The notes under the pieces are model-generated. The model saw only the letters and a list, made by a program, of their open reading frames with translations. It was not told the origin of the DNA and did not search any database. A stretch of 64,000 nucleotides of DNA, from positions 26,056,608-26,120,607 of the forward strand of contig OX419762.1 in NCBI GenBank assembly GCA_948567375.1, read 5' to 3'. Within the stretch, counting starts at the first letter, position 1. Each line of letters starts with the position of its first letter. Origin of the DNA: Lunularia cruciata (taxonomy: Eukaryota > Streptophyta > Marchantiopsida > Lunulariales > Lunulariaceae). Of this stretch, positions 52,806 through 64,000 are shown piece after piece. Made by a program: the position numbers and the translations under genes.

Positions 52806-55273
52806 GTGTTGCATTGTGAAGAAGACGAACGTCTAAAGATCCAATCCACTTTTGACAAAACTGAACGAGAAGCGTTGGACTTTCAACTCCTTCACAAAGT
52901 GCAAGAAGCACTGCAAGAACTTGACCACAAGAAACGTGAAGGCGGTTGGCAAGGCTACTTTGCATCCCTCTCTTCCGCGAAGAAGAAGAAAGACTCGAGT
53001 GGCCAAACATATGCATTACGGCCCAGTACACTGACTTCCCCTAGAGTTGTAAAGGAAGTTGCATCCTTAAAGAACTTTGTTTGAGAAAAGACAGCACTGA
53101 CACTGATGGAAGAAGAGTGTCAACATCTTCTACAAATGATTCCTCGGTTGTCCCAAAGGAATTTTGAAGGACACATCAAAGGTGTTGAGCCTGATTCTTC
53201 CAACCAAGTTGAAGTCAACACCCTCACAGAAGAAATTGTGGAAAAAGACCCTACCTTGAATTTGACGAATTGGAACTCTTGGGCTGACAACACAGTGTCA
53301 ATTCTAGCCAGTTCCTTGGTTCCGTCAAGTTCAAATTTACCCCAACCAATCCCATCAAATTGAATGATGACTTTGCTGCCTATCACCCGACATGCCTATC
53401 AAAAGTATAAGGGGATAGAACAAGATGAAGACCCCAATGAATTCATCAAAGAATTTGAAGTCATCTCCTGTGCTAACAAGGAGCATGACTTAGTGGATCA
53501 ACTGCAAATTTTCCCAAGTTTGCTCTGAAAGAAAGCTCGGAATTGGTACACCCACGTAACCCACAAGGAGTTCGTACCGGCGGACAGGGCAGATTTGAGA
53601 AACAATTTCCTGGAATGATTCAGGGAGTTTGATTATGATATGAGTGTCTTTGCGGCACTCAATGATTTAGACCAAGGTAAGAAGGCAAAGTTGAGAGACT
53701 ACTCTAAGTGGTTCATGGCACTCTTGAACCGAGTCCCAAAGCAATCGGGTGTGGTGGGTTACTCCGATGCCCAAGCCATTACCTGGTTCTTGGGAGGACT
53801 CTCACCAGAGATTCAGATCTTTGCAAGGGAGAGGAACGTAACTTCCCTTGACAAGGTACTCAAACATGTTACCCGCTACAAGGCGGCTCACTCTCACTCT
53901 ACCAGCAATCAAAGAAATTGGGAGAAAAAGGCAAGAAGCCCAAAAGGAGAGCTTCTCGCAATACATCCCCTTCTTCGGAGGAATCCTCCATGTCTTCAAG
54001 CTCTTCTTTGGAATCCAAAGAAGAATCAAAGCCAAGATGAGTACAAAGATGTGGGGGTAAGAAACTAGTGACTCCTCCAGCAAAGAGTGTACATAAGGCG
54101 GATACCAAGCTGGACGCCCTCATCAAGGAGTTTCCAGATTTCAAGATACATATGATTGGGGCTAAGGACAGAAGGAAGGACCCAGCATTTGGCAGATCAA
54201 ACGTATGGTGCACCGCATGTGGCAAGTCAGGCCATGCAAACACGGAATGCAATACTCGTAATGCATTCCCGGTGCAGCAGATTGATTGGGTTCCGGGATA
54301 GAACCAAGAAGAGGAAGAAGAGGCTGTGTACCAAACCCAAGAGGTACAACTTCAAGCAAGCACATCGTATCAAGGTCCGAGGTACGGACCAAGGGAGTAT
54401 AATCCCAATGCTCCTCCACAAAGACCACCAATGAGCAACCAAAATCGACCTCAGAATGTTGCACCTAGAGCATGTTACAATTGTGGCTTGATGGGACATT
54501 GGTCTCTAAACTGTCCAGAGCCAAGAAGGCAAATCAAGTATGTTCCTCTATGCAGAAATTGTAAAGGATCGGGCCATACGGGCAACCAATGCCCTCACCC
54601 ACCAAACCCAAAGCCGCCTGTAAAATATGTACAGACCCTCGCTGAGCGTGCAGTGCTTTAGGCAAAGGGAGATATGAATGTAAATTGTAGCACACTTGAG
54701 GAGGAGAGACCTCAAGAAGGGAGTCAGGCATCAAAAGGAGAATGGCCAGACCTTGAAATTTTGAAGGTTGAGACACACACAAGTAAGAAGAAGCGTGACC
54801 CCAAAGCGCTGAGTACGACCTCGTCGTCTTCCAGAAAGGCAAAGAGATTGCGCCCAAAGGCAATTCTTTCTGCCAAAGAGGAAAAGATCCTTGCTAAAGC
54901 CAAAGCTAAAGCCTTGCATAAAGAACTTAAGGAAGCAATACTCAGAACTAGGGAAATGAGTTTGGAGGATGAGACAAAGACAAAGCCTCCAATTCTTTTG
55001 GTGGACATCCAATCCAAAGTAAAGGGTCTGATCCAAGCCGAGGTGTGCCAACCCGAGGAACCTTGGGCCAAGGCCACTAGCAATCCCGTCACCATTCTGA
55101 AATGTCTCGGAGTCAAAATCAAACATGGAGAGACTTCAAACCCAAAGCCAAAGGCAAAGATGGTCAAATTGGGAAGAGTACCCCAATACAATTTTATAGC
55201 GGATTTGGCAGCCACAAATGCCAACATCACATTCAAGCAATTATGGGAAGACAACAAGTTGTACAAGAAGTAG
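52806..55273 (+). pseudogene. Gag of B1 with three zinc knuckles
   Basis: N-terminal helical part at 52806-53084 (EALDFQLLHKVQEALQELDH). Capsid-like part at 53232-53850 (HAYQKYKGIEQDEDPNEFIK, FAALNDLDQGKKAKLRDYSK, AITWFLGGLSPEIQIFARER). One frameshift near 54055. Intact knuckles are CTACGKSGHANTEC, CYNCGLMGHWSLNC and CRNCKGSGHTGNQC (54200-54600). A Lys/Ala-rich linker at 54674-55273 follows (EEKILAKAKAKALHKELKEA). Stops are TGA or TAG at former Arg, Gln or Trp codons. Three knuckles rather than one or two is characteristic of this family here; B2 has the same set, degenerate. Confidence 0.9.
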
Positions 55274-55279
55274 CTGAAT

Positions 55280-56101
55280 TTGGCCCTTAAGAAAGTAAGG
55301 TCGATGTTGAAGAAGGACCTCCCAGCTATCTATCGTATTGAACAAGAAGATCTGAGATCTCCTGAGGTTGACGCGAAGATTGCAGGATGCATGATCACAT
55401 CGATTCCCATTGATTTGGGGTCGAGTGTGAATGTCATGACCAAGGATATTGCAAATCGGTTGGGGTATCATACATTTGAGCCAACACCCCGGGTCTTGAA
55501 ATTTGCAGACCAAACCAGGAGACGGCCTTTAGGCATGCTATCAAACATTACTACGATCATTGGAGGGGTGCCCTTCAAGTTGAATTACATTGTGTTGCGA
55601 CCAGTGACCAAGATTGGTTACCCTCTATTGATTGGAAGACCTTGGTTGTATAGTGCCCAAGTTGTGGTGAATTTGCACCAGTAGAAGTTACGGTTCAAGG
55701 ACATTTCATTCAAAGACCAGAAGCTGGTGACTGTGAGTTGGACAAAGATTCCTCATCTCGGGAAAACTAGTTCATCAAAAGATGAGGACAAATCCAAAGA
55801 CTCATCGTCTTCATCCTCAGACAAATCCAAAGACGAAGTCCAAGTCAATTACTTGGAATGCTACAAGGTGGATGTTGAAGACGAAGATCCATATGACCTC
55901 GCCTTGGGTGAACTTGACTTGGAGGAAGGGGGTTTGATGGCAGCTTGCCTTGGGTTAAGCCGAGTAAGCCATGTTGAAGGAGTCATCAACCCCGATGATT
56001 GTCAAGATGTTGTTTTGATTGAAGGGAAAATTTTAAAATTTTCAAAGATAGTCACTTTGGAGGAGTTGGCAGGATACACTGCCCAATTTATAGAATTCTA
56101 G
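55280..56101 (+). pseudogene. Protease of B1 and acidic linker
   Basis: 135 open codons: the active-site strand is SIPIDLGSSVNVMTKDIANR (catalytic Asp kept, Ser to Leu), the flap region LGMLSNITTIIGGVPFKLNY, and YPLLIGRPWLYSAQVVVNL (I-G-R-P-W, the flap-end motif). A TAG follows at 55682, then an acidic Ser/Asp-rich linker (55727-56101) into the RT. Confidence 0.9.
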
Positions 56102-57060
56102 GATGTATTTGCCTGGTCTATTGATCAAATGCCGGGTATTCCATGAGAATTTGGAGAACACCGAATTGATCTGGTTGAAGGTGCAATTCAAGTTTGGCAG
56201 AGTCAATACCGCTTGAACCCGAAGTACTCCTTTTTGGTGAAAGATGAAATCTACAAGTACTTAAGGGCCGGAATCATCTTCCCTGTCTTAAGTAGTGAAT
56301 GGGTCTCCCCCATTGTCATTGTCCCAAAGAAGAAAATAGGGAAGATCGGAATGTGCCAAGACTTCCATAAGTTGAACGTAGTCACAAGGAAGGATCATCA
56401 TCCCTTGCCTTTTACCGATACAATTCTAGACCAAGTAGTTGGTCATCCTTGTTATAGCTTTCTCAATGGATTCTCAAGGTATAATCAAGTATCCATTCAA
56501 GAAGAAGACAAGGATAAAATGACATTCACGACCGATTGGGGAACTTTTGCGTACAATCAAATGCCCTTTGGGTTGTGTAATGCTCCCGCTACTTTCTAGC
56601 GGATGATGAATTCAATCTTCAAGGATTTCTTGTGCAAATTTTTGGACGTATTCATTGATGATTTTTGTGTATTAGGGCGAAGAGATGTACATTTGGATTA
56701 CCTTTTCTAAACTTTTGAAAGGAGTCATTTTGCCGGATTGTCATTACACCCAGAGAAATGCTTCTTTGCAATGAAGGAAGGGATTCTCCTAGGGCATTAG
56801 GTGTCAAGTCGAGGTATTGAAGTCGATGTCAAGAGGGTTAAAGTAATTGCAGCTTTGGAATCCCCGAAGAACATTTGGGAGCTGAGAGCCTTCTTGGGAC
56901 ATGTCGGATACTACAGACGCTTTGTGTCAAACTATGCGGTGCTTGCTGCACCCCTTACAAAGCTTTTGAAGAAATCTGAAGACTACCTATGGGAAGCAAA
57001 TCAAGAAGAAGCTTTCGAGGTGTTGAAGAAGAAACTGGTTGAAGCACCAGTAATGAAGGC
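56102..57060 (+). pseudogene. Reverse transcriptase of B1
   Basis: Same frame as the protease: YSFLVKDEIYKYLRAGIIFP, CQDFHKLNVVTRKDHHPLPF, FLNGFSRYNQVSIQEED, YNQMPFGLCNAPATF, catalytic VFIDDFCVLGRRD, then RAFLGHVGYYRRFVSNYAVL. Stops at 56597 (TAG), 56708 (TAA) and 56798 (TAG) are the main lesions. Confidence 0.93.
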
Positions 57061-57517
57061 CCCAAATTGGGACATCCCTTCTCATGTATATGTGGACACT
57101 TTGTCCATGGCCATCGGCATTGTATTAAGTCAGAAGGACAAGAAGAAGAAGGACTACTCAGTGTATTATGCCAGCCGACAACTTTCAATTTCTGAAAAGA
57201 ATTATTTGACAACTGAAAGAGAAGCACTTGGAATGGTGTATGCCTACAAGAAATTTTGCCATTACCTGTTGGGATACGAGTTTGTCTTCTATGTTGACCA
57301 TTACGCATTGCAACATTTGGTCAAGAAGGCAGATTTGCCTGGGCAAATTGCAAGATGGATCTTGTTGTTACAAGAATTCACATATACTGTACAAGTAAGG
57401 AAGGGAGCTTTGCATTCAAATGCGGACTTCTTGTTCAGGTTAGAAACTCAAGACCAGGAGTGGGAAATTGTTGATCGGTTCCCTAACAAAGAGTTATATC
57501 AGTTAACAGCAATGTGA
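57061..57517 (+). pseudogene. RNase H of B1
   Basis: Continuous frame: VYVDTLSMAIGIVLSQ (D), TTEREALGMVYAYKKF (E), FVFYVDHYALQHLVKKA (D) and LHSNADFLFRLE (D). The domain has no internal stop (part of the 238 open codons 56801-57517). Confidence 0.92.
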
Positions 57518-57529
57518 AGTACAAGGTGT

Positions 57530-58760
57530 GCAGCAGAATATCATTATCTGCATACTCTCCATTGTCCTGAAGGGATGGACCCAGAGGAGAGTGCAGTCTT
57601 TCTCAAGAAAATGGGGTTGTACCAGATCAAAAAAAACATCTATTCAAGATGGGCGAAGATGAAGTACATCGGCGATGCTTGGAGTCATATGAAGTTGGAG
57701 GCGTAATTGAATCTTTACATTCCAAAGCATCGAGAGGACACTATGCTCTGAAGAATACTATAAAGAAGATTCTTTTAGTGGGGTATTGGTGGCCTACGAT
57801 GTACAAAGACACACATGCTCATATCCGAAGCTATGATGCTTGTTAGAGAACGGGGAAGCCTATGGCTACTTCTCAATGGCCTTTGAGACCAATTTTGCCA
57901 TTGGCCCCATTTGAGATTTGGGGAATTGATTTTGTGGGTCCTATTCAACCAGTGACCCAAGTCACAAGGAAGCAATACATTCTGGTTTGCACTGACTATG
58001 CTACCAAGATGGTCAAAGCTGAAGCAACTTGCAGAGATGATGCCGAAACCATGGCGGAATTTTTCTTTCAAAACATCATCTCCCGATATGGGTGTCCTTT
58101 GGAACTGGTCAATGACCGAGGGACATATTTTTTGAACTTTGTGATGGAGGCGTTAACCAAGTACTTTCAGATTAAACATTGGAAGACCCTAAACCCTAAA
58201 CCCTAAACCTTTATAACCCAAAAGCAAATGGCTTAACAAAAAAGGCAAATGGGTTACTTTGCAAAATTTTGAATAAGGTGACTGTCAATTATGCCTATGA
58301 TTGGGATACAAAATTACCAGCCGCATTGTGGGCATATTGAATGACAGAAAAGATTTCAACCAAACAAACTCCGTACTTCTTGACATATAGCTTGCATCCC
58401 ATACTACTAGTTGAATTTGAAGTACCAACATATCGGATGCTTTGCAAAGAACGAATATTGGAGGAAGAAAGCTATGATCTTCGGATCCATCAACTAATAT
58501 GGTTAGAAGAGAAAAAAGATGATGCAATGCAAACCACAAAGGAAGTACAAGAGCAAAGGAAAGTCAGGCACGATAGGCATATCAAGCCTGTGGCTGTGCG
58601 CAAAGGAGATTTGGTTTTTTTATATGACAATCGCCAAATATTTTTCTAGGCAAGTTGCATTTGAGATAGATGGGGCCTTATCGCGTTCTTCATCTTTATG
58701 AAAATGGGTCCATTCAACTTGTAGACCTAGAAGGCAATCCTTTTGCCACTCGAGTAAATG
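57530..58760 (+). pseudogene. Integrase of B1, disrupted by a telomeric-repeat tract
   Basis: HHCC at 57720-57850 (GHYALKNT ... RSYDAC, then stop). In the core the first Asp is in WGIDFVGPIQP and the second in LVNDRGTYFL. The third catalytic position reads GLTKKANG, Lys where B2 has Glu. Between the second and third positions a (CCCTAAA)-type tract (58186-58209) and extra bases break the frame. The C-terminal module includes VEFEVPTYRMLCKERILEEE and HIKPVAVRKGDLVFLYDNRQ. Confidence 0.9.
58186..58209 (+). repeat. Interstitial telomeric repeat in B1 integrase
   Basis: Slightly more than three units of CCCTAAA (Arabidopsis-type telomere, C-rich strand) replace coding sequence that is intact in B2 (GACAACTCCCTATGAGCC). 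Confidence 0.92.
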
Positions 58761-58845
58761 GGTGGAGAGTTCAAAGGTATTGGACCATAGACTCAGAAGT
58801 TTCTAAGACACCCAAAGTCTATGTTTGCGGGGATGCTCACATTTG

Positions 58846-58855
58846 AGGGAGGGGG
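58846..58855 (+). other. Polypurine tract of B1
   Basis: GAGGGAGGGGG directly before the 3' LTR start at 58858. Confidence 0.88.
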
Positions 58856-59222
58856 TATGTGGTATCCACATTTTTCATTTTTGATTGTTTTATTCATATT
58901 TTAAAGCAAAGTAGAGGGTTAGAACCTAAAGAGAGCTACCCTGGGAAGAAATAAGAAGAAGCGGGGAGGTGAAGTAAAGTCGATCTTGGGTCAAGACGTG
59001 AAGAATAATCCAAAGACAAAGATGGAGAGAGAGAGAGAGACTTTGTATTAGGCGGCAGAATGAATCCAAAGAACCTATAACAAACATCTTCAGAGTCGGT
59101 GCAATCATGAAAGTATGTGGGAAGAAATTAATGACCTTGAAATCAAGAACTTCTTGATAGTGACAAGCAACAACTTCATCGAGTCAGAAATTTGAGAGGA
59201 GGAGCAACTAAAGAGTGACTGA

Positions 59223-62200
59223 TTGGCGCAGGACTATAAAATTACAAGTTGCACAAGAAGGAGCACAATGTCCAGTCGCTACCCTATGCCTATTAAGAGT
59301 CGACCCAAAGTAATGCAAATTGTAAATCTGTGGGAAGAGGAGTGGGTTAGGATTTTGGGGATGATCTTCCACAAGAGAAAAGTGAGGAAGCACACGATGA
59401 CACCAAAATTGAGCAAGCAGAGTGTGGTGAGAGAGCTTGCAATTTGTAGATTAGAAGTAATAGCGCGGATCAAAGTCTTGACGAGACTTCATATCAAATT
59501 CTTGGCCTGGAACTGGAACTTCAATTTTCTAGGTTTCATGGTAGAAATTGCAACAAGCAATTGTAAAGATGGGCCAAAACATGAGGGGAAGAGAGGGAAT
59601 CCCGCTCAATGGACGGAGGCGGATTGGAGAGTAGTGTTGGGAAGGGAAGCCGGAGAGGTAGGAGGTACTACCTTCTATCGGAAGTGTGATGCTTCAAAAG
59701 AGACTACCAAAGTAAGGAAGTCGTTCAATTGACTCCGCACTAAGAATGGGTATAAGGTGGATAGTTATAGAGACCCTGAGCGGAGAGGAATACTAAGCAC
59801 AATGATGGCCATGTTCAAACCAGAGCAAATGTAATACTCCAAGGACAAGAGAAGAGAGAAAACATAGATTGCACACTCAAACATTCGATGCTCCAAAGGA
59901 GCACCTTCTCTTTATTATATAGACAAAGAAGATCTCCTCCAAGGAAGCCCCATCATAGGATTAGGGACACATGTACGTGATATGTCAACAAGCTCCACCC
60001 TTGGATTACTTACTTGGATGGGTGACATGTTTGGTCTAGGTCCTATCTGGTTGGTCAAACAAGCTTTGACCGGAGTGAATCTTTTAGGGAATCTTCCTGT
60101 AGGAATCTCAGAATCACGTAAGGTACCGTTGGAAAGCTCTTGAAAAGACAAAGCAAGGCGGAGGGAAGGCCAACCTTTCCTCTATTTGGGGGGAATCTGC
60201 ACATTTTTTAGGCCTAATTCATCCGTTTAGGCCTCCGAAATTGCCTTCAAAGATTTCAGGCATATTTTGGTTCCTACTCTATTAGTAGAAGTCCCCTTTT
60301 GGTGATACCTCTTTCTGATCTGTTTAGTCCATCATGTGTAACATCCTTCTAAATGTTACCAACCCAATTCTCACCTTTAAATCATATGTCTAGCTGTTGG
60401 TTCTAAGGTTCTCAAGTCTATTTTGATTTCTGCCCTATTAGTAGAAGTACTCTTTTGGTGATACTTCTATCTTATCTATTTTGACCATCATGTATAACAT
60501 CATTCTAGATGTTACCAAACCAAATTTCACATCTAGATCATATGGCTAGCTCTTGGTATTATAGCAAACCACCTATGTTACTATACAACACACAGTGTTC
60601 TTTCACCAAATGTTTGCGGGAGAGGCAGTACATTGGGCAAAATGTATGCATCATAGAGTGGAGCAGATGATTTCAGGATGGAGAATGGATATGCCACCAC
60701 ATTATTTTGTGCCATTCACAGTGCACTTTTATTTTGGGTTGAACTTGCTGACTTTGGAAGAGCGAAGTTGAATGTGGTCGCACTTTCATCCAGATTTATG
60801 CAAGGAAGCCGATGCATATGAGCAATACTATATGGAGAGAGTGCAAGAGGGGGATATGTACTACAAAGAGAGTGGGAGAGAAAAGATCATAGCAATTGAC
60901 CTTCCAAGGGCGCAAAAGAGGGCCAAGCCTGAGAGTCATGTTGCAATAGTACAACCCTAGAAAGTTCCAAATCTTAACCCAATGGCGGTGATAGTGAAGA
61001 CGAAGGAAGGCATGCAAGAAGAGGAAGAAGAATCAGAAGGAGAAACCGGATGGAAGGAAGGAGTGTCACGCAAAGAAGAGGAGTTCACGCTATGAAGCAA
61101 AGAATTGAGTAGCAATAGTGAAGGCGAAACGGAGGTTCAGCAAGTGCAACAGCCGATGAAAGAGGTTGGAAAGCCGAGTCCCAAAGTTTCCATGATGGAA
61201 CGGGGCAGTGAGAAAAAGAAGGGAGAGGAAGGCAAGGCACAACCCCAAGCTGCCAAGAGTAAGAATGCTTTGAGTGTATCTGCAGTGGGGCCCAGTAACC
61301 TTACTCAGAAAGAGGGAGAAATTTCCAAAGAGGAAACTTTGAAGGTGCAAAGATCTCAACTTTGGGGCAAGGTACCAAACGTAGAAGAGTCAAAACCCAA
61401 AGTTTGAGCCAAGGATGCAAGGTGCGAAGGAGTGGACTATTTGTCTAGGGTCGTATGCCCATTGTTGATGATGCTTCAGCAAAAGAAGATGGAGATGATA
61501 AGTGCCAAACTCGACGTCCCAGATGAAGTTTAGGTCAAGACTTGAAGTGCCAAAACCCTGTTGTTATGAAGTAAGCTGACAAGAGTGGAGATAGAGGTCT
61601 AAGAAATTTGGGTTGAGGAGGTTCTTTGGGGTAAGCACTTTGAGGCAACAAGGGAAGAGTTAGTAAAAAATTGTGAGGAAGTGAAGGAAATGACTATGAT
61701 GAATGCAGGATTGAAAGGAGAACTTGCACAGGTGCGTGTCAAATTGATACACTCTAAAGCAATTGCTGCGGTGATGAAGCAAGAGTTGGAGAGCCTCAAG
61801 AAGAAAGCAGCGGAGAAAGATCAGGCCTGGCAACGAGAGTTGACGGAGCATAGCAAAGAAGAAGATCGGTTGAGAGGGTTGATGCGAGTAGCAGAGGAAC
61901 AACTCATTGTGCATCGGAGGGAGAAGGAAGCATTTAAAGCTGAATTTGAAGATGAGCTTTAGATGTATTGTAGTGAATTGGAAGAAGAGAAGAAGCTTAC
62001 GATGGTAGAAGAAAGCAGTGAAGTAGAAGGCATCGTCAATGAAATTAAGGCCATGCTGAGTATGGAAGTGGAATGTAAACTCAAAGAGGCGAGGTTGCAT
62101 GAGCTAAAGTTGCTAGTGTATGAGATGCGCAAAAGGAAGGCAAAGGATACATAATTAAATAATCTTTTAATCCGGCTGCAAGATCGTGTAGATAGGAAGA

Positions 62201-62540
62201 TGTTAGAGGTGGGGACAATGTGTGTTTGAGACTAGACCTTATCAGGACGGAGTTAGCTAAACTTCGAAGTGAGGTAGAAGAAGTACGAAGATCCAAAGTA
62301 AGAGAAGTAGGAGTGCAAGTGTCTTTGGATTTGACATTTGACACTTTAGAGAAAAGTGGGTCGGAAGATAAAGTGGTAGAAAGGTTACCCATGACCTCAA
62401 TTGTAGATTGGAGTAGAGACATAGTAGAATTGATAGAAGAGTTAGGGTTTATGAAACCCAAGGATAGAGAAGTAGGAAGTAAAGTTACTTCGGGATTGGG
62501 TTTGAAAGCCGATGGTGAAGTAGACATCGGATCGGATTAG
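59223..62540 (+). pseudogene. LTR-encoded coiled-coil protein in the B1 3' LTR
   Basis: Copy of the 5' LTR ORF, split by the D solo LTR at 59830-60563. Open blocks: 59223-59732 (VMQIVNLWEEEWVRILGMIF, WNWNFNFLGFMVEI), 60772-60960 (HFHPDLCKEADAYEQYYMER), 61105-61407, 61681-61962 (ELESLKKKAAEKDQAWQREL), 61963-62154 and 62220-62540. The TAA after KAKDT is shared with the 5' LTR, so it was present before insertion. No known domain. Confidence 0.75.
59830..60563 (-). mobile_element. Solo LTR of family D in B1 3' LTR
   Basis: TGTAATACTCC ... GGTATTATA, 734 bp, with target duplication GCAAA at 59825-59829 and 60564-60568. Orientation as in element D (minus). It interrupts the LTR ORF between FKPEQ and TTYVT. 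Confidence 0.94.
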
Positions 62541-63338
62541 CAACAGTTTTGAGATTTGAAGAGGCAGATATGAAGGAGTGCATTGTTATTTTGGATCTGT
62601 AGGTTAGAAGAGTTGTTGTAGAACAATATAGTTGTTAGAACTGTCGATTGCTTTACTATTTAAAAGTGGCATTCGCAGTCACATGTTGTTCAATGCTCAT
62701 CATTTCTGAGAATAGATAAAGCAAAGTGTTGTGAAGCATTGCTTGTTGCTTGAGCTTGATTCCAAGTATCAACTTTGTGTTTGTGTTTGTGAGTGTGGAG
62801 AATTTTGAAGTGCAAGTCAGTGTGCTTGTTGGATGTTGGATTCCGCAGTCTTGATCTTCATTCCGTGTGTTTGATCCTAAGTGAACTGCAATTGAAGCAA
62901 TACCTTGACAGATCTAAGAGGAATTGTAGTGTTGGTAGTATTCTGCATTTGTGAGTGTAGCGTGAAGTTGATGTGAAGCAATTTTGATCGAGGAAGTTGT
63001 GCCTTCAGTGGAGGGGTAGAACACAATTCTGAGGCAAAGTTGTTTTGCAGTGAAGTGTTGTTTTTGGGGAAGCCTGAATCATCACAATCAAGATTGTTTG
63101 GAAAGAATTGAAGGTGTTGTGATTAAGGAGTGTTAATTTGTGACAAGACTGTGAGTCAGTGCTTGTTACTCTCTTCTGGGTGTGGTTTCTACTTGAGAGA
63201 TTAAAGACGCAACCAAGAAGAACTACATTGTAACTGTTTGACTTTGTATTTGGACATTTCTGAATTGTATCTCTGCAAGAACAAACTTTACTTACTCAAT
63301 TACCACAAAAGTGATATTTGCCGAGTTGTCACATGCAC

Positions 63339-63511
63339 TCCAAGAAAGTGGCTCAAGGAAGCTTCTTGAGAAGCTTCTCAAGAGCTTTGTATGCTCCCTA
63401 TAAATACCAAAGCCAAAACTCATACTAAGCATTAAGAGTTTCTCATACACTCAAGTGTCCCAATGTGATCTTCCATTTTCCTATTTCTCTCCTCAGTCTT
63501 GGTCTTTTACA
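63339..63511 (+). mobile_element. 3' LTR of element C, second part
   Basis: Resumes after B1 with TCCAAGAAAGTGGCTC, includes TATAAATA at 63399-63406, and ends GGTCTTTTACA as the 5' LTR does. Confidence 0.9.
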
Positions 63512-63757
63512 AGTATAGCTTCACAACCTTTTAAGTGTTGCAACTTCAAACTAATGTAGATTGAGGTGATGTTGGAAGCGAGAACTTTGTTGAAGGAAAA
63601 TGGTATGGCTTACAAGATGCAAAAAGACCTCCCCAAGAACAATTGGTCTAATACTTCCTATGTCCTTCACCATTGCAAGAAGTTGACTAGCACCCAACAC
63701 TTGACTAAGTAATGTAGGAATCTCTTCCCTCACTATTGCTACAATAACTTGAAACAA
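63512..63757 (-). pseudogene. Reverse-transcriptase fragment of another retroelement class (part 1)
   Basis: The minus strand reads IPTLLSQVLGASQLLAMVKD, then IGSIRPIVLGEVFLHLVSHT: an R-P-I-x-x-G-E-x-x-x-R/H-L motif as in non-LTR-type RT fingers. It continues towards element C with LHQF- and VAT-like residues. Part 2 lies at 37162-37375. The order on the minus strand (RPIxxGE, then NAFN-like) is right for one RT split by element C. The LTR retrotransposon RTs in this window do not have this motif. Class uncertain. Confidence 0.6.
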
Positions 63758-64000
63758 CTAGCTAAAACCCCTAGAGGGATCCTCTATCTTGAAGCAATCT
63801 CTAAAATATTCATATACCATCCTTGATAAGCTTCTTGAGGAGAGGTGTGGAGTAGTGTACAATGCTTATGCAAAATTAATCTATAAAGACATAAAGGTTC
63901 TTCAAGTTGATCGTCTAAGACCTCCAATAGTACTCCTTCTCCTGCTACACGATGTGATAAGCATAAGGAAGAGATAGTCTCATCAATGGGACTAACTATA
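63758..64000. other. No recognisable feature
   Basis: AT-rich sequence beyond the RT fragment. It is probably further upstream sequence of the same RT-bearing element on the minus strand, but no motif can be read. Confidence 0.4.

Larger units (their letters stand above)
48931..63333 (+). mobile_element. Element B1: complete Tat/Athila-like retrotransposon with giant LTRs
   Basis: 5' LTR 48931-52672, PBS 52680-52697, gag-pol 52806-58760, PPT 58846-58855, 3' LTR 58858-63333; 14403 bp. Target duplication TGCAC at 48926-48930 and 63334-63338 within the 3' LTR of element C. Its 3' LTR holds a D solo LTR. LTRs are very similar by eye, and gag-pol reads in one frame from 54068 to 57517 with scattered stops, so it is younger than B2. 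Confidence 0.95.
58858..63333 (+). mobile_element. 3' LTR of B1 with nested solo LTR
   Basis: TGTGGTATCCACA ... GAGTTGTCACA, 4476 bp. Removing the D solo LTR and one duplication leaves 3737 bp, against 3742 bp for the 5' LTR. Carries the LTR ORF, TATTTAAAAG at 62657-62666, and R-U5 to the end. Confidence 0.95.
37376..63511 (+). mobile_element. Element C: chromovirus interrupted by elements D and B1
   Basis: 5' LTR 37376-37815, PBS 37817-37828, gag to 38839, element D 38840-44855, gag knuckle through chromodomain 44856-48640, 3' LTR 48657-48930 continued at 63339-63511 beyond B1. The target duplication GGTAT (37371-37375) / AGTAT (63512-63516) differs at one base. Removing D and B1 leaves about 5.7 kb. 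Coding regions are badly decayed, in line with C being the oldest of the nest. Confidence 0.9.

Noticed and set aside
59830-60563. MITE, because of short terminal inverted repeats
   Set aside because: The sequence is identical in type to the LTRs of element D, which has PBS, PPT and pol; 5-bp duplications also fit LTR elements.

Overview
The window reads as plant nuclear heterochromatin: a stack of nested, decayed Ty3/gypsy LTR retrotransposons with no recognisable cellular gene, tRNA, rRNA or CRISPR array. A plant host is indicated by tRNA-iMet and tRNA-Asp type primer-binding sites, chromovirus and Tat/Athila-like polyproteins, and a short (CCCTAAA)n Arabidopsis-type telomeric tract. Most stop codons are TAG or TGA where CAG, CGA or TGG is expected, as in heavily cytosine-methylated DNA. 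The species cannot be fixed. A large-genome land plant (non-seed plant or gymnosperm) is plausible, because DNMT3-type methyltransferases are known from those lineages and are absent from flowering plants.

Layout. (A) 1-5294, + strand: 3' two thirds of a Ty3 element whose single-frame polyprotein is protease - DNMT3-like cytosine-C5 methyltransferase - RT - RNase H - integrase - PHD finger, then a polypurine tract and the start of a 3' LTR. (A2) 31476-36342, - strand: a second, 3'-truncated methyltransferase element with 5' LTR, PBS, two gag zinc knuckles, protease and the beginning of the methyltransferase. (B) A Tat/Athila-like family (tRNA-Asp PBS) with giant 3.7-kb LTRs that carry a long ORF for a coiled-coil protein. 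It is present as two complete elements, B2 (9595-23292, TSD GAGCT) and B1 (48931-63333, TSD TGCAC), one solo LTR (24559-28304, TSD ACAAC) and two LTR fragments (5295-7222, 7223-7744). (C) A chromovirus with LTRs of about 0.44 kb bearing heat-shock-element-like motifs, 37376-63511 including its nested insertions, plus the 3' end of a second copy (36343-37161). (D) A chromovirus with LTRs of about 0.73 kb, complete on the - strand at 38840-44855, plus two solo LTRs (22269-23009, 59830-60563). (E) An Athila-like element on the - strand, split by insertions into 7745-9594, 23298-24553 and 28310-30578.

Insertion order from nesting and target-site duplications: a reverse-transcriptase gene of another retroelement class (fragments 37162-37375 and 63512-63757, - strand) received C; C received D in gag and B1 in its 3' LTR; B1's 3' LTR received a D element, now a solo LTR. 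Separately, E received B2 and another B element now reduced to a solo LTR, and B2's 3' LTR received a D solo LTR. D is therefore the youngest family and E, C and the RT fragment the oldest.

The two most notable systems are the retroelement that couples a DNA-methylation writer with a PHD chromatin reader (A and A2), and the B family whose U3 region contains a conserved, unidentified protein-coding region.
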